Shown: positions 1 through 5,118 of the stretch, one piece after another
Position numbering within the stretch: the stretch's first letter is position 1
Layout: each line of letters begins with the position of its first letter
Position numbers and translations under genes: made by a program
Assembly (NCBI GenBank): GCA_020441225.1
Contig: JAGRMP010000248.1
Location: 1-5,118 of the forward strand
Length of the DNA: 5,118 bases
Source: Maritimibacter sp.
Lineage (GTDB): Bacteria; Pseudomonadota; Alphaproteobacteria; Rhodobacterales; Rhodobacteraceae
Direction: 5' to 3'
Notes under the pieces: model-generated
What the model saw: the letters and a program-made list of their open reading frames with translations, nothing else
The model's database searches: none
What the model was told of the DNA's origin: nothing

Positions 1-16
1 AGTCCCCTAGTCCCCT
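1..16. repeat. Two tandem copies of the octamer AGTCCCCT at the left edge
   Basis: Positions 1-8 and 9-16 are identical copies of AGTCCCCT, followed by AGGG, so that positions 13-20 form the palindrome CCCTAGGG. CTAG occurs at 7-10 and 15-18. On the minus strand each copy reads AGGGGACT, which contains a Shine-Dalgarno-like AGGGGA. The repeat may continue to the left of the window. Its function is unknown; it could be an operator, part of a divergent gene's leader, or chance. Confidence 0.6.
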
Positions 17-79
17 AGGGAAGTAATCCAGAGTCCGGAGCCAAATAAAAGCAATTTCAATGCCTTACCAGTTTTCACC

Positions 80-96
80 GTTAACCATCGGTTAAC
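80..96. promoter_or_regulatory. Candidate CtrA-binding site (TTAA-N7-TTAA in a perfect inverted repeat)
   Basis: TTAA at 81-84 and TTAA at 92-95 are separated by exactly seven bases, matching the full CtrA recognition pattern known from Caulobacter and other Alphaproteobacteria. The two halves are also a perfect 7-bp inverted repeat (GTTAACC at 80-86, GGTTAAC at 90-96) around the spacer ATC. It lies about 115 bp upstream of the preferred dehalogenase start, in the AT-richer part of the intergenic region, so it could control this operon or a divergent gene off the left edge. Another palindrome-binding regulator is possible. Confidence 0.5.
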
Positions 97-199
97 TTTC
101 CGCCACCTCGCTCCGTACAAAACGACCCGGCCTCCCGCCACACAAGACGCGCCCCCTTCCCTCTCTCGCCCCCTCATGTCACTCTCCGTCCAGGTCCTG

Positions 200-204
200 A
201 AGGA
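200..204 (+). promoter_or_regulatory. Ribosome binding site AAGGA that decides the dehalogenase start
   Basis: AAGGA at 200-204 abuts the ATG at 205 with no spacer, which would not work as a Shine-Dalgarno for that codon. It is six bases from the ATG at 211, a normal spacing. The site therefore favours 211 as the start. Confidence 0.7.
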
Positions 205-210
205 ATGTCC

Positions 211-900
211 ATGAAGATCAAGGTCTGCGCGTTCGATGCCTACGGCACGTTGTTCGACGTCGCCGCCGCGGCGCGGGGGGTGGCGCAGGAACCGGGCAAC
301 GAAGTCCTGGCCGAAAGCTGGCCCAAGCTCGCCGCCGACTGGCGCCAGAAACAGCTCGAGTATTCCTGGCTGCGCGCGATCACCGGGGAGCATTGCGATT
401 TCTGGCAGGTGACCAAGGACGGGCTCGACTGGGCGCTGGCCGCACAGGGGCTCGCGGGCGATGCGGGCCTGCGCGACCGCCTGCTCGCGCTCTATTGGAC
501 CCTTGCGCCTTACCCCGAGGTCCAGGACACCCTCAGGAAACTCCGCCACGCCGGGCTGCAGACCGCGATCCTGTCCAATGGCTCGCCCGAGATGCTGGAG
601 GCGGCGGTCGCCTCGGCGGGCATCGGCGCCCTGCTCGACGCGGTGCTCTCGGCCGAAAGCGTCGGCGTGTTCAAACCCGCCGCCCCGGTCTACGAACTGG
701 CCACCGCCCACTTCGGCTGCGCCCGCGACGAGGTGCTGTTCGTCTCCTCCAACGGCTGGGACGCCGCCGGCGCCGCCGGTTACGGTTTCATCACCGCCTG
801 GATCAACCGCGCCGGCGCCCCGATGGACCGGCTCGGCCACCCGCCGCACGAGGAATTGCGCGACCTTTCGATGATCCCGGCAATGGCGGTGGCGATATGA
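211..900 (+). CDS. Haloacid dehalogenase, type II ((S)-2-haloacid dehalogenase, HAD superfamily)
   Basis: A cytoplasmic HAD-fold hydrolase of 229 aa, the usual length for the type II group. Family members replace the halogen of L-2-haloacids with hydroxyl, giving D-2-hydroxyacids, through an aspartyl ester. Visible in order are: DAYGTLFD with nucleophile Asp9 and Thr13; WRQKQLEYSWLR with Arg45, matching the halide-pocket Arg of Pseudomonas L-DEX; Phe64; LSNGSP with Ser122; Lys155 in FKPAAPVYELA, with Tyr161; and SSNGWDAAGA with Ser179, Asn181, Trp183 and Asp184. The whole known catalytic set is present, so this is more likely a real dehalogenase than a generic HAD phosphatase. An ATG at 205 is in frame, but the AAGGA at 200-204 suits 211. 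It heads the operon; its TGA overlaps the next ATG. The native substrate is not shown; many soil and marine bacteria carry such genes without known halo-compound use. Confidence 0.9.
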   Translation: MKIKVCAFDAYGTLFDVAAAARGVAQEPGNEVLAESWPKLAADWRQKQLEYSWLRAITGEHCDFWQVTKDGLDWALAAQGLAGDAGLRDRLLALYWTLAPYPEVQDTLRKLRHAGLQTAILSNGSPEMLEAAVASAGIGALLDAVLSAESVGVFKPAAPVYELATAHFGCARDEVLFVSSNGWDAAGAAGYGFITAWINRAGAPMDRLGHPPHEELRDLSMIPAMAVAI

Positions 901-1733
901 GCAACAAGAAGACCGGCGGCTTCGTCACCGCCAAGGACGGCATCAAGCTCGCCTGGGAAGAGGCGGGCCACGGCACCCCGGTGATCGCGCTGGCCGGGCT
1001 CACCCGCACGATGCGCGATTTCGATTTCGTCGCGCCGCACCTCACCAATGTCCGGCTGATCCGGATGGATGCGCGCGGCCGCGGCCACTCCGATCACGCG
1101 CCGTGGCAGAGCTACAATCCCGGCCAGGAGGCGGCGGACGTGGTGGCGCTCATGGACCATCTCGAGCTCGACCGCGCCGCCATCCTCGGCACCTCGCGCG
1201 GCGGGCTGATCGCCATGGTGCTCGCCGCGACGGTCAAGGAAAGGCTCACCGGTGTCTGCCTCAACGACATCGGCCCGGTGGTCGACCGCGCCGGCCTCGA
1301 CATGATCGGGGTCCATATCGGCCGCAAGCCCGGCGCGCGCAGCTACGACGAGGCCGCCTCGGTGCGCGCGATCACCCATCCCGAGTGGGACAACGTGCCC
1401 GAGGGCCGCTGGCGGGCCGAGGTCGAGCGGCTCTACACCGAGACCGAAGACGGGCTCGCAAACAACTACGACCCCGCCCTGCGCGAAGCCTTCACCGCCG
1501 GTGTCGCGGCGGCGAGCGATGCCTGGCCCGCCTTCGACGCGCTCTCGGGCCTGCCGCTCGCATTGATCCGGGGGGCGAACTCCGATCTGCTGACGCCCGA
1601 GACCGCCACCGCCATGCGCCACCGCCGCCCCGACATGCATTTCGCCGAAGTGCCGGGCCGCGGCCATGTGCCCTGGCTCGACGAACCCGAGGCGCTCACC
1701 GCGATCCGCGCCTGGCTCAGGGACCTCGCATGA
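897..1733 (+). CDS. Alpha/beta hydrolase, serine nucleophile
   Basis: A 278-aa single-domain alpha/beta-hydrolase-fold enzyme, presumed cytoplasmic because no signal peptide or membrane segment is seen. Visible marks are: the oxyanion-hole region LAGLTR (about residues 33-38) in place of the common HG; the conserved MDARGRGHSD (58-67); the nucleophile elbow GTSRGG with Ser100 (98-103); the acid Asp230 in GANSDLLT; and the catalytic His257 in GRGHVPWLDEPEAL. A helical cap lies between roughly 125 and 215. The Ser nucleophile points to an esterase, lactonase or C-C hydrolase rather than a haloalkane or fluoroacetate dehalogenase, which use Asp. The substrate cannot be deduced. The start shares ATGA with the dehalogenase stop and has only a weak G-rich stretch before it, so translation is probably coupled. 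The same coupling to the dehydratase follows. Confidence 0.9.
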   Translation: MSNKKTGGFVTAKDGIKLAWEEAGHGTPVIALAGLTRTMRDFDFVAPHLTNVRLIRMDARGRGHSDHAPWQSYNPGQEAADVVALMDHLELDRAAILGTSRGGLIAMVLAATVKERLTGVCLNDIGPVVDRAGLDMIGVHIGRKPGARSYDEAASVRAITHPEWDNVPEGRWRAEVERLYTETEDGLANNYDPALREAFTAGVAAASDAWPAFDALSGLPLALIRGANSDLLTPETATAMRHRRPDMHFAEVPGRGHVPWLDEPEALTAIRAWLRDLA

Positions 1734-2701
1734 ACATCGAGATGATCCGCGCCGCCGCCGCCCGGCTCCAGGGCCACGCCCGCGAAACCCCGCTGCTCTC
1801 CTCGCCTTTCCTCGACGAGATCGCGGGGCGCCGGGTGCTGGTCAAGGCCGAATGCCTGCAGCACACCGGCTCGTTCAAGTACCGCGGCGGGCGCGCCGCG
1901 CTCTCCGCGCTCACCCCCGCGACCCGGGCACGCGGCGTCATTGCCTTTTCCTCCGGCAACCATGCCCAGGGCGTCGCCCGGGCCGCCGCCGAGTTCGGCG
2001 TGCCGGCCGTGATCGTCATGCCCGCCGACGCGCCCGCGCTCAAGATCGCCAACACCCGCGCCCTCGGCGCCGAAGTGGTGCTCTACGACCGCGCGACCGA
2101 GGACCGCGACGCGCTCGGCGCGGCCCTCGCCGCCGAGCGCGGCTTCACGCTGGTCAAACCCTTCGACGAGCCCGAGGTCATCGCCGGCCAGGGCACGACC
2201 GGGCTCGAGATCGCCCACCAGGCCCGCGCCGCCGGGGTCGAGACGGCCGACGTGCTGGTGTGCTGCGGCGGTGGCGGGCTCACCTCCGGGATCGCGCTGG
2301 CGCTGGCCGCCGAGGCCCCGGGCCTCACCGCCCGCCCGGTCGAGCCCGAAGGCTTCGACGACGTGAAACGCTCGCTCGAAAGCGGCCAGATCGAGCGCAA
2401 CGACCGCCTCACCGGTTCGGTCTGCGACGCGATCATCACGCCGTCGCCCGGCCGGATCACCTTCCCGATCCTGGCCGCGCATTGCGGCCCCGGCCTCGCG
2501 GTCAGCGACGACGACTGCCTGCGCGCGATGGTCGCGGCCTTCACCCGGCTCAAGATCGTGGTCGAGCCCGGCGGCGCGGCGGCGCTGGCAGCCGCGCTCT
2601 TCCACCCGGACGCGGTGACGGGCGATACGGTCATCGCGGTTGCGACCGGCGGCAATGTCGATGCCGGGCTCTTCGCCGAGGCGCTCGCCCGCTTCGGCTG
2701 A
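1730..2701 (+). CDS. PLP-dependent threonine/serine dehydratase (serine racemase-like, no ACT domain)
   Basis: A 323-aa fold-type II PLP enzyme expected to deaminate threonine or serine to a 2-oxoacid and ammonia. Motifs are: GSFKYRGG with the Schiff-base Lys50; SSGNHAQG (74-81); the phosphate-binding CGGGGL (179-184); and ATGGN (305-309), with Thr306 where relatives usually have Ser near the pyridine nitrogen. It ends right after the catalytic domain and lacks the C-terminal ACT-like regulatory domain of biosynthetic IlvA, so it should not be subject to isoleucine feedback and looks catabolic. Glu205 and Asp211 in EPEGFDD align with the divalent-metal ligands of eukaryotic serine racemase, and Ser75 matches its re-face serine. 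Serine racemase or 3-hydroxyaspartate ammonia-lyase activity are thus alternatives. The start overlaps the hydrolase stop (ATGA), with AGGGA at 1719-1723 at a six-base spacing. Confidence 0.9.
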   Translation: MNIEMIRAAAARLQGHARETPLLSSPFLDEIAGRRVLVKAECLQHTGSFKYRGGRAALSALTPATRARGVIAFSSGNHAQGVARAAAEFGVPAVIVMPADAPALKIANTRALGAEVVLYDRATEDRDALGAALAAERGFTLVKPFDEPEVIAGQGTTGLEIAHQARAAGVETADVLVCCGGGGLTSGIALALAAEAPGLTARPVEPEGFDDVKRSLESGQIERNDRLTGSVCDAIITPSPGRITFPILAAHCGPGLAVSDDDCLRAMVAAFTRLKIVVEPGGAAALAAALFHPDAVTGDTVIAVATGGNVDAGLFAEALARFG

Positions 2702-2736
2702 GCCCCCGGCCCGGACCCTGCAAACGGGCTCAGTCG
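2695..2736. terminator. Convergent inverted repeat, candidate bidirectional terminator
   Basis: CTGAGCCC at 2698-2705 is the perfect reverse complement of GGGCTCAG at 2726-2733. Pairing extends outward through a G-U wobble (2697/2734) and two G-C pairs to give an 11-bp stem with a 20-base loop. The arms contain the stop codons of both converging genes (2699-2701 on plus, 2730-2732 on minus). There is no run of T after the stem on either strand, so it is not a classic intrinsic terminator. It may be a weak terminator or an RNA 3'-end stabiliser serving both operons. Confidence 0.4.
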
Positions 2737-3944
2737 CCGTCCTGCGTCTGCTGCGCCTCCGGCGGAGCCTTCTCATGGCCCGAGGCGGTTCCGCTCCCGT
2801 CGCCACCGCAAACCCGCAAGAGATCGCGCCACAGGCCCCGGTCGAGCGACGGGAGCGTTTCGCCCGTGCGCCCGGCATCCGCCGCCAGCGCCGCCTCGAT
2901 CCGGGCGGTCATCTGCGGATGCGACGAGAAATGCGCGTAGATCCCCTCGGCGTCGCCGTATTCGTCGCGCAGCCGCTGAAAGAACGTGCCCAGCGCCGCG
3001 GGCGGCAACCCGGCGTCGATCAGCAGCCCATGGGCATAATCGTCGGCCCCGCTCTCCGCCGCCTGGCTGTACTTTGCGTTGATGAGCTGGTTGGCGAGCA
3101 CCAGCACCACGGTCCCGCCGGCGAAATCGCCGAACAACAGACCCAACACGCCGACCGACCCGGCCAGCCGCAGCGCGTCGCGGGTCGGGTCGCGGTTGAC
3201 CACATGGCCGATCTCATGGGCAAGCACCGCCGCGACCTCGTCGGGCCCCGACGCGGCTTCCAGGAGCCCGCGAAACAGCACCACCCGCCCGCCGGGCAGG
3301 GCAAAGGCGTTGACCAGCTCATGGTCGAGCACCGTCACCTCCACGGGATAGGGCAGGTCCGCCTCGGCATCGAGCCGGGCGATCATCGCGTCCAGCGCCG
3401 CCAGCCCGCCCGGCTCCTCGCAGGTCTCGACCGGCAGGAAGTTGGCGTCGCCCAGCGCCACGCGGATCTGTTCATAGGTTGCATCGCCCAGCGCCCGTTC
3501 GCCCTCGGGCGGCAGGAGCGTGGCGAGCTGGTTCGCCAGGATCGGGACCAGCACGAAGATGATCAGCGCGACCGAAGCCACTGCGCCCAGCGCCCAACCG
3601 GCGATCCGGCCCTTGTGCTCCACCGGCGGCTTGCGGGTGAGCCCCGGCGCATTCGCCCGGAGCGCGCCGGCGATGGTTGCGTCCGCGATCGCCAGCCGGG
3701 AGAGCGGGTCGCCCGCCCGCGCCAGCAGGATGCCCGAGGTCTCGGCCTGGTCCGGCACTTCGCGCAGCTCGCCCGCGCGCCAGACCACCGGCGCGCCTTC
3801 CGGAGGGGCGATTTCCACCCGGTCGGGATGGACGGTCACCGCCACGCGCCGGACCCGCGCCACAGCGCCGTCGACAAAATCGCCCCAGGCGGTGAGCGTG
3901 TTTTCCGCAGGTGTCTCGGGGCGGGCGGTCTCGGGCGCGCTCAT
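2730..3944 (-). CDS. M48 family zinc metallopeptidase, membrane-anchored (Oma1/BepA-like peptidase domain)
   Basis: A 404-aa protein. Residues about 20-100 form a small beta-rich N-terminal domain (from FVDGAVARVRRV through a VVWRAGELREVPDQ segment to ALRANAPGL) resembling the domain that precedes many proteobacterial M48 peptidases. A single strong membrane segment follows at about 114-138, preceded by basic residues (RKPP..HKGR), which suggests the N-terminus is inside and the peptidase outside in the periplasm. The peptidase domain has NAFALPGGRVVLFRGLL (212-228), the zinc motif HEIGH (243-247, catalytic Glu244), a hydrophobic stretch at 261-288, and the third ligand Glu297 in ESGADDYA, then FSSHPQMTARI (339-349). 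All zinc and catalytic residues are intact. The last 25 residues are a polar Gly/Gln/Glu-rich tail. The start overlaps the YjgN stop by ATGA, with GGGGGA six bases upstream. A role in membrane or envelope protein quality control is inferred from the family. Confidence 0.92.
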   Translation of the reverse strand: MSAPETARPETPAENTLTAWGDFVDGAVARVRRVAVTVHPDRVEIAPPEGAPVVWRAGELREVPDQAETSGILLARAGDPLSRLAIADATIAGALRANAPGLTRKPPVEHKGRIAGWALGAVASVALIIFVLVPILANQLATLLPPEGERALGDATYEQIRVALGDANFLPVETCEEPGGLAALDAMIARLDAEADLPYPVEVTVLDHELVNAFALPGGRVVLFRGLLEAASGPDEVAAVLAHEIGHVVNRDPTRDALRLAGSVGVLGLLFGDFAGGTVVLVLANQLINAKYSQAAESGADDYAHGLLIDAGLPPAALGTFFQRLRDEYGDAEGIYAHFSSHPQMTARIEAALAADAGRTGETLPSLDRGLWRDLLRVCGGDGSGTASGHEKAPPEAQQTQDGD

Positions 3945-5118
3945 ATCCCGTCCCCCAGCGGCAGGGCGTCGGCAAAGCCCTCGGCCTCGATGAATTCGTC
4001 GCGCTCGCGCTGGCGGACCGCACTCAGCCCCTCGGCGTTGACGATCTCGGTGGTCTGGGCGAAATGGCGCATGATCGGCAGGGTGATGAAGACCTGCTTC
4101 AGCACGCCCCAGAACAGAAACACGATGAAATAGCCGAAGATCCCCGCGACCAGCCCCATCCAGGCCGGAAGCTGGGCAAGGTCGGTCATGTCCATCCCAG
4201 CCTCCAGCACGTCCTCGTCGACCACCCCGAACAGGAGCGCGACCGTGATACCGAAGCTGAACGCAAGCGCGAACAGGATAGCGCTCAGCGCGAGCGACCC
4301 GCCCAGATAAATGCCCACGAGCTTGCCCGGGCGCGGGGCGCAGCGAAACCCGGCCCCCGCCAATGTCTTCTGCTCGGTGAGCCGCTTGAACCGGTGCGCC
4401 TTCCAATAGGCCCAACCGAGCCCGGTCCAGAGCGCGCCCATGGCGACCATGATCGCCCAGATTTCATCCTCCAGGAGATTGACCAACGCCAGTCCCAGCA
4501 GGACCAGAAACGCGCCGAGATAGACGTGCTTCATCGCCCCGAACAGGCTCTTCCAGTTGCCGCCCTGCTGAAACTGCGCGTCGCCGTACCAGGTCCGGTC
4601 GGTGCGGTACTTTTCCAAGGCCCAGACCTGCGCCGGATAGGCGATCCCGGCGGTCAGCAGCGTCAGCCCCCACCACAGGATCGAGCGCCCGACAAAGCCC
4701 TTCACCCCCGGCTCCAGCCCGAAGCGGATGCCGCGCCAGCGGGTGCGTGCGAGGATGTAGCGCCGCGCCCGGTACTGGGCGAAGAAGATGATCGGCACGA
4801 GACCGACGAAGCTTACCACGTAAGCCGGCGTCTGACCGGAAAACAGCGAAAACGAAAAGAACATCAGCCCGAGGTTCACGATGCCGATGTAGAAGGCGAG
4901 AAAGACGACGGCGGTCAGGAAGCCCGTGAGCATCTCGGTGGGCGTGCCGGTGAATTCGAGCGGCTGGCCCCCGGGCCGGATCGCCGACCAGTAGTAGCGG
5001 CGCATCCGGGTTTTCATCCAGAAGCGGTAGAAACCGAGGGTGACGACCGTCAACAGCCCGGTCTTCAGCGCGAGGCGAAACATGGCCCCGCCGCGGCCCG
5101 CGTAGTCGATCTTGATCG
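3941..5118 (-). CDS. YjgN/DUF898 family polytopic membrane protein, 5' end outside window
   Basis: An inner-membrane protein of unknown function with about eight hydrophobic segments. Numbered from the Met at 5083, these lie near 4-22, 52-82, 87-105, 135-156, 186-204, 206-226, 255-288 and 306-336, followed by a charged C-terminal tail. The signature TLGFYRFWMKTRMRRYYW and the later TLLTAGIAYPAQVWALEKYR are typical of the YjgN/DUF898 family, which is built on a repeated unit of a hydrophobic helix, a basic Tyr/Arg-rich stretch, then a Gly-containing strand. The Met at 5083 has no Shine-Dalgarno, and the frame stays open to the right edge, encoding IKIDYAGRGGA before it. Family members normally begin with a similar F/Y-x-G-x-G-G-x-x-F segment. 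The true start is therefore probably beyond 5118. It is first in a coupled pair with the M48 peptidase, whose start overlaps its stop. Confidence 0.88.
   Translation of the reverse strand, partial: IKIDYAGRGGAMFRLALKTGLLTVVTLGFYRFWMKTRMRRYYWSAIRPGGQPLEFTGTPTEMLTGFLTAVVFLAFYIGIVNLGLMFFSFSLFSGQTPAYVVSFVGLVPIIFFAQYRARRYILARTRWRGIRFGLEPGVKGFVGRSILWWGLTLLTAGIAYPAQVWALEKYRTDRTWYGDAQFQQGGNWKSLFGAMKHVYLGAFLVLLGLALVNLLEDEIWAIMVAMGALWTGLGWAYWKAHRFKRLTEQKTLAGAGFRCAPRPGKLVGIYLGGSLALSAILFALAFSFGITVALLFGVVDEDVLEAGMDMTDLAQLPAWMGLVAGIFGYFIVFLFWGVLKQVFITLPIMRHFAQTTEIVNAEGLSAVRQRERDEFIEAEGFADALPLGDGI

Larger units (their letters stand above)
1..204. other. Non-coding promoter/leader region upstream of the dehalogenase operon
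   Basis: No convincing protein gene lies here; the long minus-strand frame crossing it is a GC-rich shadow of the dehalogenase gene. The stretch has three parts. Positions 1-20 hold a tandem repeat with two CTAG tetranucleotides. Positions about 40-100 are clearly richer in A and T than the rest of the window and carry a TTAA-N7-TTAA palindrome. Positions 101-190 are C-rich and G-poor (about 48 C and 13 G in 90 bases by hand count). This pattern fits a promoter and untranslated leader for the downstream operon. I could not identify a convincing sigma-70 -35/-10 pair. A divergent gene may begin just beyond the left edge. Confidence 0.7.

Noticed and set aside
1..20. Tandem repeat as the end of a CRISPR array, an attachment site or an IS terminal repeat
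   Set aside because: The unit is only 8 bp with no spacers, and there is no transposase, integrase, tRNA or matching copy elsewhere in the window.
7..849. Long minus-strand open frame across the leader and dehalogenase gene
   Set aside because: Its translation is a low-complexity Gly/Arg/Ala-rich shadow opposite a clear gene with full catalytic motifs; open antisense frames are expected at this GC content.
211..900. Dehalogenase as a recently acquired mobile gene
   Set aside because: Such genes are often plasmid-borne, but here base composition matches the neighbours, the gene is coupled to the next by overlap, and no mobile element is visible.
897..1733. The alpha/beta hydrolase as a haloalkane or fluoroacetate dehalogenase paired with the HAD enzyme
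   Set aside because: The nucleophile elbow is GTSRGG with Ser; hydrolytic dehalogenases of this fold use Asp at that position.
2702..2729. Classic intrinsic terminator in the convergent gap
   Set aside because: The stem has no following T run on either strand, so only a tentative terminator call is made.
1466..2878. 470-codon minus-strand open frame opposite the hydrolase and dehydratase
   Set aside because: It is Arg/Gly-rich with no recognisable domain, and lies antisense to two enzymes with intact active sites.
2640..4133. 497-codon plus-strand open frame opposite the M48 peptidase
   Set aside because: It is a shadow of the M48 gene; the real frame carries HEIGH and the other M48 motifs.
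1..5118. A new defence, toxin-antitoxin or secondary-metabolite system
   Set aside because: All five genes fall in familiar enzyme or membrane families and no nuclease, ATPase, toxin or biosynthetic core gene is present.

Overview
This is a GC-rich, densely coding stretch that looks chromosomal and alphaproteobacterial, most likely from the Rhodobacterales. That placement is an inference. It rests on the strong C/G bias at third codon positions, a TTAA-N7-TTAA motif of the CtrA type in the only sizeable intergenic region, and the family resemblance of all five proteins. No search could be run.

Layout: Positions 1-210 are a non-coding promoter/leader region. It holds a tandem 8-bp repeat at the very edge, an AT-richer segment with a perfect CtrA-like palindrome, and a C-rich, G-poor leader. 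Three plus-strand genes follow as a tightly coupled operon: a type II (S)-2-haloacid dehalogenase (211-900), a serine-nucleophile alpha/beta hydrolase (897-1733) and a PLP-dependent threonine/serine dehydratase without a regulatory domain (1730-2701). Both junctions are ATGA overlaps. A 28-bp convergent gap (2702-2729) separates this operon from a minus-strand pair. An 11-bp inverted repeat there spans both stop codons and may be a shared bidirectional terminator. The minus-strand pair is a polytopic YjgN/DUF898 membrane protein (3941 to beyond the right edge, 5' end missing) followed, again by an ATGA overlap, by a membrane-anchored M48 zinc metallopeptidase (2730-3944).

How the genes may work together: The first operon looks catabolic. 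The dehalogenase has the full catalytic set of L-2-haloacid dehalogenases and the dehydratase has serine-racemase-like features. The real substrate of the hydrolase, and whether the three enzymes act in sequence, cannot be read from sequence. The YjgN-M48 pair suggests an envelope function such as membrane-protein quality control, but this is inference.

I see no mobile element, CRISPR array, RNA gene or defence system. The most useful observations are the CtrA-like site, the convergent hairpin, the intact dehalogenase active site in a coupled operon, the racemase-like residues of the dehydratase, and the YjgN coding frame running off the window edge.
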